Below are positions 44,001 through 50,720 of a stretch of 64,000 nucleotides of DNA, piece after piece. The notes under the pieces are model-generated. The model searched no databases, was not told where the DNA came from, and saw nothing but the letters and a program-made list of their open reading frames with translations. The translations under genes were made by a program, and so were the position numbers. Position 1 is the stretch's first letter; each line of letters opens with the position of its first letter. Origin of the DNA: CAZIKF01 sp964539825 (GTDB lineage Bacteria; Muiribacteriota; UBA6191); contig CAZIKF010000027.1 in the NCBI GenBank assembly GCA_964539825.1, forward strand, positions 5,211 through 69,210, in the 5' to 3' direction.

Positions 44001-44519
44001 AGCCTTGATTCGCTTGAGTATTGTGCCGGAACCTGCCTGCCTGGTGTTTTTCGGTAAGACAGACTCTACTGTCGCTTCACTTTGAAAGGAAGATACAGAA
44101 AAGGTCATAGCCCGTTTCTGTTCCTTTTCACATTTCTGCAGGTGGCTGCGAGTAATTGCACGTGCCTTCTTGAGCAAATCCTGGGTCTGGACTTTAAAGG
44201 GTTCTCCAAGGGAAGGTTGACGGGTACGGGAATAGAATACCGCACAGCGTATCAGCTTTTCGCGCAGGAGCGCCGGGGCCTGTAGGGAGAGCATCCAGCG
44301 GGCGTTTGCCTGGACTCCAAAGGTTTCGGGTACCAGGATCACATACCCGTATAGATGCTGGGCCCTGTTTTGTCCCCGATCATCTACGATGCTCTCAAAG
44401 ATGTATAGGTAGGAATTTTCTGCTATTTCCTCATAGGCCTTATGAATATAGAATTCGTAATCTTCCTGACCAAAGGAGCCAAGGAAATACTCATCAAGAT
44501 ATTTTTCACAACCAGGCAT
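41073..44519 (-). CDS. SNF2-family DNA-dependent ATPase/helicase
   Basis: The C-terminal half of this 1148-residue protein is a complete SNF2 motor: motif I DDMGLGKTLQ near residue 686, motif II LDEAQQIKQ near 780, LSGTPVENR, and in the second lobe FSQFTTVLDEI, LKAGGTGLNLTAADYVI and RAHRIGQTRPV. The N-terminal 650 residues are poorly conserved and no SWIM zinc finger is clear. Bacterial stand-alone SNF2 proteins include RapA, which recycles RNA polymerase, but this one is not recognisable as RapA. It is monocistronic and divergent from glmM. Confidence 0.93.
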   Translation of the reverse strand: MPGCEKYLDEYFLGSFGQEDYEFYIHKAYEEIAENSYLYIFESIVDDRGQNRAQHLYGYVILVPETFGVQANARWMLSLQAPALLREKLIRCAVFYSRTRQPSLGEPFKVQTQDLLKKARAITRSHLQKCEKEQKRAMTFSVSSFQSEATVESVLPKNTRQAGSGTILKRIKALRPMDEPLSSSYLRNLSKLGVLIETSGSQDTILSPLLLTQNESGGFRPRQLTPTLLREIERSGLPDGLGSLLRAHSQLYSEQDWRRLKKDQWTALCDRYLRDCFHSLDPSTLFFKKDRKKIPIESLVPTELRVSFQAHRKMDTVRVQFHMKSSDDFEGFYQIRIPRFRTDQAYHFLFVQESSVKKMEIPITEDLQKWIEFLDEGSLIPYSALKELTTSIKKLSIPMLELDARVKPLHRVKLTPIPALRFLADKASPSILLDLSFDYDTPRKELLLERELDGAMEIIPFREFEDSAREFFLNKGPQCMNSTESAMNGSRYSYECTRNAFLDWLDQSAQQFLDRGFEIYSIRKEKHLRSAGSHKLEFGVVKKRGWFRLTPKLKKAGKAEIEIEDVDLDEGFLRDKEGNLHRLKEKELQKLKEFLALSKNQVELMIPEESFLLISRWIMAGKEPRPGFLDDSFAKVRQCDELMKGSEIPIPILEGIKLRPYQEIGFQWLHALSKKGLHGCLADDMGLGKTLQALALLKSYQDAKNLKTSLVIAPLSAVTHWIQESRRHVPTLRVLLHQGMNRPTSPREWRQYDLVVTTYGTLLQDQSLFQTAKFQFLILDEAQQIKQSRTQRAKIVKKIKARQRIALSGTPVENRTLELWSLMDFLMPRYLGSRTWFQRIFATPIERGKVPEVRDMLRQLIAPFILRRKKEEVEQELPERIEIEVPISMAADQEVAYARTAQFFKSRIRKQILATGLSRSGPLVLEGLLRLRQVCTLPSAANPEMKQVTSAKFDFLEQRIPEIVDENHRVLIFSQFTTVLDEISELMTDLNIPFVSLRGSHSLKQRDKAVSSFQALSGPPVFLISLKAGGTGLNLTAADYVIIMEPWWNPAVEAQAIDRAHRIGQTRPVMVYRLIAKDTVEEKMMKIHAEKQTLFKELIDQGRSLFETAGEEEILAFFDNDEDAYVGTGETLDSTQTAMRAREMDTDS

Positions 44520-44624
44520 GTTTTAAGGATTAGAAACGACTAGAATTTAAATTCGATCTCAAAACTTATCGTGGCTTTAGATCCCTGTAAAGCCAGTGTT
44601 CTTTCATCCCATGGTTATTTCTCA

Positions 44625-44630
44625 TATAAT
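44625..44630 (+). promoter_or_regulatory. Candidate -10 box (TATAAT) for glmM
   Basis: A perfect TATAAT at 44625-44630 lies 42 bases before the glmM start. The best -35 at the standard 17-base spacing is TTTCAT (44602-44607), a weak match. It is the only consensus-quality -10 noted in the divergent region. Confidence 0.4.
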
Positions 44631-44671
44631 TCAGGCCAATTGTAGGCTATGAATTGGGTGAGAAGGACTCT

Positions 44672-46030
44672 ATGAGAAAGATTTTTGGTACGGATGGAAT
44701 ACGTGGGACTGCAAATGTAGAACCAATGACTGCCGAAATGATGGTGAAGTTAGGCCGTGCGGCTGCCTATGTATTGAGTTCCCGGGGAAAGACCAGTCAG
44801 CATCCAATTGTAATTGGAAAGGATACCAGGATATCCGGCTATATGCTGGAATCAGCCCTGGTCGCGGGTATCTGTTCCATGGGAATGAACGCACTCTATA
44901 CCGGCCCGCTTCCAACTCCTGGGGTTGCCTTTATTACTCGAAGCCTGAGAGCCACAGCCGGCATCATGATATCCGCCTCCCATAATCCCTATTATGATAA
45001 CGGACTTAAATTTTTCCAGACCGATGGATTTAAACTCTCTGATGAAATAGAGGCGCAGATTGAAGAACTCATTTATTCTTCTGAAGTGGACAAGATTCGT
45101 CCGACGGCGGAAGGTGTAGGCAAAGCTCGACGAATGGAAACTGCCGTTGGTCGTTATATGGAGTTCGTAAAAGCTAGTTTTCCCAAGGGGATGACACTCG
45201 ATGGGCTTCGCATCGTGGTGGATTGTGCCAATGGAGCGGCTTATAAGGTGGGGCCTGGGGTTTTAACGGAGCTGGGCGCGGAAGTGATTGAGTTGGGGGT
45301 TTCTCCTAATGGAACCAACATCAATGATGGATTTGGTGCTCTTCATCCTGAGAAAATGCGGGTTGAGGTTATTAAAACCCAGGCAGATCTTGGAATCGCT
45401 TTTGACGGGGATGCTGATCGCGTGATTTTTTCCGATGAGAATGGGAATGAAATTGATGGGGATCACATTATGGGGATGGTCGCGCATCAGGCCTTCCTTG
45501 ATGGGACTTTGAATCAGAATACCCTGGTTGCGACCATCATGAGTAACCTGGGGCTGGATCTTGCCATGAAGAAGCATGGGATCAAGGTCGTAAAAACAGC
45601 CGTGGGTGATCGGTATGTGGTAGAGGAAATGAAGCAGCATGGCTATAATGTAGGCGGAGAACAGTCAGGGCATTTGGTCTTTTTAGATCACAACACAACC
45701 GGCGATGGACTGGTTTCAGCTCTCCAGGTTCTATCCATTGTAAAGAGAACGGAACAGCGTTTATCCAAGCTTGCCTCACTGGTGAAAAAACTTCCGCAGG
45801 TAATCTGTAATGTGCAGATTCGAGAAAAACGTCCTTTGGACTCGATGAAGTTAGTATCCAAGACGATCTCTGATGTAGAGTCCAGGCTAAAAGAGAATGG
45901 AAGGGTCCTGGTTCGTTACTCTGGAACTGAAAATGTACTGAGAGTTATGCTCGAAGGAGAAGATGAAAAGCAGATTCATCAATGGTCACAGGAGATTTGT
46001 GATGAGGTTGAGAAGGAAATCGGGGCTTGA
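44672..46030 (+). CDS. glmM: Phosphoglucosamine mutase
   Basis: GlmM converts glucosamine-6-phosphate to glucosamine-1-phosphate for cell wall and LPS synthesis. The 452-residue protein starts KIFGTDGIRGTAN, has the phosphoserine loop SASHNP with S103, the metal site DGDADR near 250, and the phosphate-binding RYSGTEN near the C-terminus. AGAAGGA about six bases upstream sets the ATG at 44672; an in-frame TTG at 44654 is less likely. The next gene follows after 15 bases. Confidence 0.97.
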   Translation: MRKIFGTDGIRGTANVEPMTAEMMVKLGRAAAYVLSSRGKTSQHPIVIGKDTRISGYMLESALVAGICSMGMNALYTGPLPTPGVAFITRSLRATAGIMISASHNPYYDNGLKFFQTDGFKLSDEIEAQIEELIYSSEVDKIRPTAEGVGKARRMETAVGRYMEFVKASFPKGMTLDGLRIVVDCANGAAYKVGPGVLTELGAEVIELGVSPNGTNINDGFGALHPEKMRVEVIKTQADLGIAFDGDADRVIFSDENGNEIDGDHIMGMVAHQAFLDGTLNQNTLVATIMSNLGLDLAMKKHGIKVVKTAVGDRYVVEEMKQHGYNVGGEQSGHLVFLDHNTTGDGLVSALQVLSIVKRTEQRLSKLASLVKKLPQVICNVQIREKRPLDSMKLVSKTISDVESRLKENGRVLVRYSGTENVLRVMLEGEDEKQIHQWSQEICDEVEKEIGA

Positions 46031-46045
46031 GCCTCGGGAGAGTGC

Positions 46046-46807
46046 ATGAGGGAAAGTCCTTTAGCTACACTGGAAGAAACCGAAGAAGCTCTGCAGGAAA
46101 TTCTCAGAGAGCTTCCCAAGGAACAGAGGAATAGTCTTCTAGATTCCATCGATCAGGCTTCCCCCGATGAAACTCTTGATCTATTGCTCCGGGAGTTTGA
46201 CAAGAGCAGGGGCACCCAGGATTCCTTCAAGGGTTCTACTCCTTCACAGTCCGTAGATCTTCAGCCGGAGTCCCCGAACAAACTTCTTTCAAAAGAGGAA
46301 AAGGACTTCTTTTTTCAACCGTTGGATTCGGTAGAAGAACCGCTAGAAGAGCCGCAGATGGATGATCTTGAAAATGAGGACAAGGCTCAGCTTCTGGAAC
46401 ACAACCGTGAGATTTTTGATGAAGTCATGGTAACGCCTCTGCTGGATGATGCCCGCCGTCTTCAATACATCAATATGGGTATCCTCTCTCTGGTACTGTG
46501 CATAATGGGCGTGGTAGGTTGGCTGCAGTATGATAATAATCGCCAAATGGCTCAAAATAATGAATTTTTGAAATACTCTCAGGAGAGAAGAAACGCACCG
46601 GTACAGCAGAATTTATGGACATTTTGGGAACAGTCAGAACAAGATCAACAGCGTATTCTTCTTCAAAAATTGGACTCAAATCTGGCTACTAAAAAAGAGA
46701 AACTTTTCAGTTTTTACATGCTAGCGACCCTTGAATTTCAGAGAGGAAATTTTTCCGAAGGTCGTCGCTATATGCTTGAAGGGATGAAACTCCGTGATGA
46801 GAACTAA
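46046..46807 (+). CDS. Membrane protein of unknown function with acidic cytoplasmic part
   Basis: No family was recognised for these 253 residues. The first 145 are acidic and helical, followed by one TM helix at about 143-163 (GILSLVLCIMGVVGW) and a helical C-terminal part resembling a single TPR-like hairpin (FYMLATLEFQRGNFSEGRRYM). The layout (acidic N-terminus, one helix, small outer domain) recalls the protein at 911-3136, without clear sequence homology. It is close behind glmM and overlaps the tetraheme cytochrome gene. Confidence 0.7.
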   Translation: MRESPLATLEETEEALQEILRELPKEQRNSLLDSIDQASPDETLDLLLREFDKSRGTQDSFKGSTPSQSVDLQPESPNKLLSKEEKDFFFQPLDSVEEPLEEPQMDDLENEDKAQLLEHNREIFDEVMVTPLLDDARRLQYINMGILSLVLCIMGVVGWLQYDNNRQMAQNNEFLKYSQERRNAPVQQNLWTFWEQSEQDQQRILLQKLDSNLATKKEKLFSFYMLATLEFQRGNFSEGRRYMLEGMKLRDEN

Positions 46808-47264
46808 AGGAATGATTAAAGGACTGTCTTTTGCGCTTATTTTGACTTTGATCCTCGGCCCAGTAACGATTTACGCGGCCACAAAGAATACCAAACATGA
46901 TTTTGGTTGTGCAGCCTGTCACGATATTCATCATCCCAAAGGAACAGCCCTATGGGCTACACCGCTCAATAACCTCAGCCATGAAAAAATTTCGCTCACA
47001 CCGGTGGACGCCATGTGCTACACCTGCCATAAAGCTGAAACCAAAGGCGGAAAGTTCTTTATTCCCGGTCACTCCCACCCCATCAACGTGGTTCCTTCTC
47101 AAAATACCAAGATTCCAAAGATCTTGGGAACGACGCTTATAGAAGGTGTAGGTCGAGTGATTACCTGTGTCTCTTGTCATGATCCGCATAGTTCCAATCC
47201 AAAGTTCTTGAAGATACCTAATAAGAACGACTCGCTATGCAAGGCATGTCACGTTAGCTATTAG
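46797..47264 (+). CDS. Periplasmic tetraheme cytochrome c
   Basis: A signal peptide (ALILTLILGPVTIYA) precedes about 125 residues with four CxxCH motifs: CAACH (38-42), CYTCH (74-78), CVSCH (124-128) and CKACH (148-152). Sequences such as CHDIHHP and CVSCHDPHSS are typical of the doubled-CxxCH family. It may carry electrons in the periplasm, possibly to the nitrite/NO enzymes 20 kb away; that is a guess. The start is ATG at 46797 or 46812. The stop codon lies within the left arm of a long palindrome. Confidence 0.88.
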   Translation: MRTKGMIKGLSFALILTLILGPVTIYAATKNTKHDFGCAACHDIHHPKGTALWATPLNNLSHEKISLTPVDAMCYTCHKAETKGGKFFIPGHSHPINVVPSQNTKIPKILGTTLIEGVGRVITCVSCHDPHSSNPKFLKIPNKNDSLCKACHVSY

Positions 47265-47435
47265 CGAGCCCATTTGAGAATTGACTGAGGCGCAAGACCT
47301 CCGCAAGAGTACGTATGAGGGCCGTTCCCTCGGCGGAGGTAGCGACGCTACCGCCTTCTCACGAACGACCCTCATACGTACTCTTGCGAAGCCCCCGCTA
47401 ACCCCAGTCAATCCTCAAATGGACTCACTAATAGC
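47257..47435. repeat. Long palindromic intergenic element, copy A
   Basis: The outer arms 47258-47287 and 47405-47434 pair with few mismatches, and a perfect inner stem is formed by GCAAGAGTACGTATGAGGG and its complement. The centre (CGGAGGTAGC, GACGCTACCG) can form a small hairpin. It is about 80-85% identical to copy B at 49200-49379. The left arm contains the last codon and stop of the tetraheme cytochrome gene. Confidence 0.88.
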
Positions 47436-47480
47436 CTAGTAACTTAAAAAATTAAATTTAGGGGTTAGTTTCAGCCTTAA

Positions 47481-47590
47481 AGAACTATGGATCTTGAAAT
47501 TTCTATGCGATCCATGGGTAAAAGTTTTTCATGAGAACTCTTAGAGATCGGTTAGAGAGTAGAATGGGATGAAATGCTCTGGTTCAAAGT
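47481..47590 (+). pseudogene. Relic of a dnaE2 3' end and direct-repeat copy 1
   Basis: Positions 47487-47534 encode MDLEISMRSMGKSFS plus stop, which matches the last 15 residues of the intact DnaE2 (MDLENSIRSKVKSFS, ending at 55295) in the same frame. DNA similarity continues past the stop into the first codons of the methyltransferase gene at 47574. Over 100 aligned bases about 85 agree. There is no dnaE coding region upstream, only palindrome A, so this is a fragment. Confidence 0.75.
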
Positions 47591-48038
47591 TTTGATTTTT
47601 ACTTTGATAGCCCCGGCCTCAGTGGCTGTTTACATACCGCTCTTGATTCTAAGCTATCGAGGGATTCCCTTTTGGCCGGATATAACTTCATTTACGGGTG
47701 CCGGTCTGTTCTTTTTATTTGTTGGTATCCTCATCTACCTGAGTTGCGCCGTTGAATTTGCGCGCAAGGGGGAGGGGACTCCATCACCGACAGCACCTCC
47801 CAAGAGCCTGGTTCAATCCTGGCTCTATACGAAAACGCGCAATCCCATGTACGTGGGAATGTTGACGGCAGTATGGGCTGGGGCAATCGCATGGCGTTCC
47901 TGGGAGTTAGGGGTATATGCCGTGGTAGTTTTGGTACTGTTTAACGCTTTTGTTCACTTCTACGAAGAACCCCACTTAAAGAAAACTTTTGGTCGCTCCT
48001 ATGAGGAGTACCTGACTAGCACTCCCCGGTGGTTCTGA
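47574..48038 (+). CDS. Isoprenylcysteine carboxyl methyltransferase/PEMT-like membrane methyltransferase
   Basis: About four membrane helices are packed into 154 residues, followed by a SAM/substrate region with YTKTRNPMYVGML and the C-terminal EEPHLKKTFGRSYEEYL, the landmarks of the ICMT/phospholipid methyltransferase superfamily. The natural substrate in bacteria of this kind is generally unknown. The stop is directly followed by the ATG of the next gene, so the two form a tight pair bounded by palindromes A and B. Confidence 0.88.
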   Translation: MLWFKVLIFTLIAPASVAVYIPLLILSYRGIPFWPDITSFTGAGLFFLFVGILIYLSCAVEFARKGEGTPSPTAPPKSLVQSWLYTKTRNPMYVGMLTAVWAGAIAWRSWELGVYAVVVLVLFNAFVHFYEEPHLKKTFGRSYEEYLTSTPRWF

Positions 48039-49193
48039 ATGGCAATCCGCAAAGACTACCCTCGTAAGGACGTTCCTTTCCTCAGCCTTGTGATGAGTTT
48101 CGTGGTTCGTTTTTTTGCTTTGATTTTTCTATTTCCGGTTCTTAGCTGGAGTGCTTCCTTTGATCCTGGCTGGCACATGATTGGTGGGCAGAGTGCTTCT
48201 TTGCATGACTTCCTTTTGATAAATTCTGAAGTGGATTTAGTTTTAACTTATGAAAACAAGAAATTTCTTGTTTCTTCCCGAGTCAGCCAGCCAACCCTTA
48301 CCTCCCTGCCAATCTTATCAATACTTACTTCCTCTAATGGTTATTGGGTTCATGGGGCAGCCTTATTTAATTTTGAGCAATCTTCGGATTTTTCAGGTGT
48401 TGACCTGGTTTTTGACACCAATGTACTGCCCGATGAGAATAGCTCCATACAGCTTTATTATTCTACCAACTCGGGTGACGCCTGGATTTCCAGCTCTCAC
48501 ACCAGTGGTGCCACCAGTTCTCTTGGATCTAACCTTGTGAACCAGACCCTCAGATGGTCTGGACTTCAGGAGTTTGAGGGAATTTACGATGCCAGATTTC
48601 GACTGGATCTTAACAGTGGCTCCGAGGTCTTCAGTTCCTATACCTCGGATATAGCCGTGAACTTTTTAGCTCTTCCTGAGCCTCCTACGAATATTTCCTT
48701 TAGTGGTTCAGATGGATTCGTTGAAGGTCAGTTTCTGGCATCGGTTGGCAGTACCTCCGTGAATTTATACCGGGCTACCATGAGTGGATTAACGCCTGCC
48801 AATTTCAGTACAAAGTCAGGGGGTGTTAAAACATCAGGGGTAAGTTCCCCTCTGACAGTGTCTGGTCTTTCCAATGGGACTACCTACTTTTTCATTCTCA
48901 CAGGTGTCAATTCCGCCGGTGAAGGAGACCCGTCTTCTGAGTTCAATGCGACTCCGCTGGCTTCGGGAAATGCCGTCGTTGGCCAGACCCTGGTCAATTC
49001 AAATGGGTGCCTGAGTTGCCACAACACTGATTCCAGTTTCAAATTGGCCCCTGGATTCGCCGGTGTGACCAATCGTTTTAGCGATGATCAGATTAAATCT
49101 ATTATTCAAAACGGGAGGGAAGGAATGCCCCGATTTTCCTTCCTCACAGATACCCAGATCACTGACATTATCGCGTATTTCAATACTCTTTGA
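48039..49193 (+). CDS. Secreted protein with fibronectin type III-like domain and C-terminal cytochrome c
   Basis: The 384 residues comprise a signal region (about 15-40, VRFFALIFLFPVLSWSAS), an uncharacterised beta-rich part of about 165 residues, an FnIII-like domain at about 210-305 (LPEPPTNISFSGSDG to LSNGTTYFFILTGVNSAGEG), and a small class I cytochrome c (CLSCH near 322-326, Met ligand likely in GMPRF). Such heme proteins with adhesion-type domains may sit on the cell surface and pass electrons outward. The FDPGWHMIGG start of the mature part resembles the modules of the protein at 62668. Confidence 0.82.
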   Translation: MAIRKDYPRKDVPFLSLVMSFVVRFFALIFLFPVLSWSASFDPGWHMIGGQSASLHDFLLINSEVDLVLTYENKKFLVSSRVSQPTLTSLPILSILTSSNGYWVHGAALFNFEQSSDFSGVDLVFDTNVLPDENSSIQLYYSTNSGDAWISSSHTSGATSSLGSNLVNQTLRWSGLQEFEGIYDARFRLDLNSGSEVFSSYTSDIAVNFLALPEPPTNISFSGSDGFVEGQFLASVGSTSVNLYRATMSGLTPANFSTKSGGVKTSGVSSPLTVSGLSNGTTYFFILTGVNSAGEGDPSSEFNATPLASGNAVVGQTLVNSNGCLSCHNTDSSFKLAPGFAGVTNRFSDDQIKSIIQNGREGMPRFSFLTDTQITDIIAYFNTL

Positions 49194-49199
49194 GCTTGA

Positions 49200-49379
49200 G
49201 CTACTAGCGAGCCCATTTGGGGATTGACTGAGGCGTCGGACCCCCGCAAGAGTACGTATGAGGGCGGTTCCCTCGGCGAAGGTAGCGACGGCTACCTCCT
49301 TCTCACGAACCACCCTCATACGTACTCTTGCGAAGCCCCCACTATCCCCAGTCAATCCCCAAATGGACTCACTAGTAGC
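49200..49379. repeat. Long palindromic intergenic element, copy B
   Basis: Arms 49200-49230 and 49349-49379 pair at all but a few positions (GCCCATTTGGGGATTGACTG opposite CAGTCAATCCCCAAATGGAC). It has the same inner stem and centre as copy A. It starts seven bases after the stop of the FnIII-cytochrome gene and lies between convergent genes. Confidence 0.88.
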
Positions 49380-49420
49380 GGGTCTTAAATGAAATTCTTG
49401 CCCTACGCCATTGCTTTCAG

Positions 49421-49447
49421 AGAATTCTGGTCGAGAGAATTCTGGTC
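49421..49447. repeat. Short direct repeat AGAATTCTGGTC x2
   Basis: The 12-base word occurs at 49421-49432 and 49436-49447, 15 bases apart. It lies between palindrome B and the end of the convergent gene at 49503. No function is evident. Confidence 0.5.
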
Positions 49448-49502
49448 TGTCCCCGAAGTCCCCACAACCGGGATTCCTACTCCGATAATGTTTAGTGAGT
49501 TT

Positions 49503-49868
49503 TCAGAAATGATGGGCCAGGATTAGACCCGTGGCTTCAAGTTTTTCCATTAGACCTCGTCGTTCTTTAGCCAGAATCTGTAATCGCCGTTTCTTGTACG
49601 GTCTGATCCTGCCCACTTCGAGAACGATATTCGCCAGGTTGGAAATCTCTGCATCTTCTGAATGGGTCAGTTCTTTTAGCCTATTTATATTCTTTGTTGA
49701 GATATGTGACTGCTTTAGAAAATTAAAGATTTCATCACTTTGAACGATGAGACCTCTCTCCTTCTTTGGAATTGATTTGCAAGACTTACAGATGTGAGCC
49801 CGATGCCCCTTTCCCGAGAACTGCTCATTTGGCTTTGTCTGACCGCAAATTTTGCACGAATGGCCCAT
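49503..49868 (-). CDS. Small zinc-finger protein of unknown function
   Basis: One hundred and twenty-one residues with two CxxC pairs near the N-terminus (SCKICGQTKPNEQF and HICKSCKS), the sort of treble-clef finger often found beside HNH nucleases or in phage proteins. The remaining part is basic and helical (RRLQILAKERRG). There is no nuclease motif. The A/T-richer sequence and location near VapBC suggest accessory DNA. Confidence 0.65.
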   Translation of the reverse strand: MGHSCKICGQTKPNEQFSGKGHRAHICKSCKSIPKKERGLIVQSDEIFNFLKQSHISTKNINRLKELTHSEDAEISNLANIVLEVGRIRPYKKRRLQILAKERRGLMEKLEATGLILAHHF

Positions 49869-49957
49869 AATTTCTAGCGGATGTATTTCTACAAATTTGT
49901 CTTGGTTATTCTAATACTCAAGTGATTAGTTTGGCACCGATTAGCCGCATATCTAGA

Positions 49958-50362
49958 CTAGATAGTAATGTGTAGTTCGATTGGAAGGTGGTTTTGGTAG
50001 TTGAGAAAGTCTTGGTCTGTGGTGAGGATTTGGACTTGGAGCCTTTTTGCTACCGCGCAGATTAGAAAATCAATGTGGGAGCCCTGGATGCCGTTCTTTC
50101 GGCACTGATTGAAGAATTGCGCTGCTGTGACGTAATCCTCGTTGAGAATTTCCGTATTTGGAAAGGCGCTGAGCTTTTCCTTAAGTACTTGAAATTTATT
50201 CGCATCACTAAATCCTGACAATAGCTCCTGGCGTATAGGCCCGATCATCAGAACACGATATTCTTCGATAAGGGATTGAAGGGCCTCTATAAACGGTTCG
50301 AAGCCCTTAGCTTTTGAGCGTAGTGCATAGGACCAGACTGGGGTATCGACGAGCACATTCAT
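49958..50362 (-). CDS. vapC: VapC-family PIN-domain toxin
   Basis: The 134-residue PIN-domain protein has the expected acidic residues: D6 in VLVDTPVW, E46 in IRQELLSG, D98 in IDFLICAVA and D116 in TTDQDFL. VapC toxins are RNases, usually cutting tRNA or rRNA. The gene overlaps the antitoxin stop by four bases. Both genes run on the minus strand, opposite to the adjoining ImuB-DnaE2 pair. Confidence 0.9.
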   Translation of the reverse strand: MNVLVDTPVWSYALRSKAKGFEPFIEALQSLIEEYRVLMIGPIRQELLSGFSDANKFQVLKEKLSAFPNTEILNEDYVTAAQFFNQCRKNGIQGSHIDFLICAVAKRLQVQILTTDQDFLNYQNHLPIELHITI

Positions 50363-50556
50363 CTACTACGGGCTCTTTTATAATCGTAAGCAGGGTCTGG
50401 GTCCAGTGTGCCGAACAAGTCAATGATTTCCAATTGCTTTCTTCGTTTGATGAATTCTCTAAGGGCTGTATTCACTGTCTCTTTTTTGGTACGAAATCCA
50501 CCAATGCTCAGTGCTTCTTGAAGGAGTTTATCGTCAATTGAAAGATTTGAAGGCAT
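50359..50556 (-). CDS. vapB: VapB-family antitoxin
   Basis: Sixty-five residues with a ribbon-helix-helix N-terminus (MPSNLSIDDKLLQEALSIGG) followed by KKETVNTALREFIKRRKQ and a C-terminal tail (IIDLFGTLDPDPAYDYKR), which in this family wraps the toxin. It precedes vapC with a four-base overlap. An inverted repeat 16 bases upstream is the likely operator for autoregulation. Confidence 0.92.
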   Translation of the reverse strand: MPSNLSIDDKLLQEALSIGGFRTKKETVNTALREFIKRRKQLEIIDLFGTLDPDPAYDYKRARSR

Positions 50557-50571
50557 GTTTTCTCCTCTCTA

Positions 50572-50605
50572 TTTACACAATAACTCACACAGTAAATTGT
50601 GTAAA
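50572..50605. promoter_or_regulatory. Candidate VapBC operator (inverted repeat)
   Basis: TTTACACAAT (50572-50581) is the exact inverse complement of ATTGTGTAAA (50596-50605), with 14 bases between. It ends 16 bases upstream of the vapB start at 50556. This is where VapBC complexes of this type bind their own promoter. Confidence 0.65.
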
Positions 50606-50678
50606 CCTGGTGAAAGTACACTTTTGTAAAACCTCCCTAAATTCCCAGCGCTTTCAAGAGCAACTCCCTGGCCCCTTG

Positions 50679-50700
50679 TTGTCTCGGTATTGTCTCGGTT
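50679..50700. repeat. Tandem TTGTCTCGGT repeat before imuB
   Basis: TTGTCTCGGTA and TTGTCTCGGTT lie head to tail 21 bases before the imuB start. A pair of identical sites at such a position could bind a regulator of the mutasome genes. It does not look like a known LexA box. Confidence 0.4.
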
Positions 50701-50720
50701 AGTCTTTTTTTAGGGGTTTT

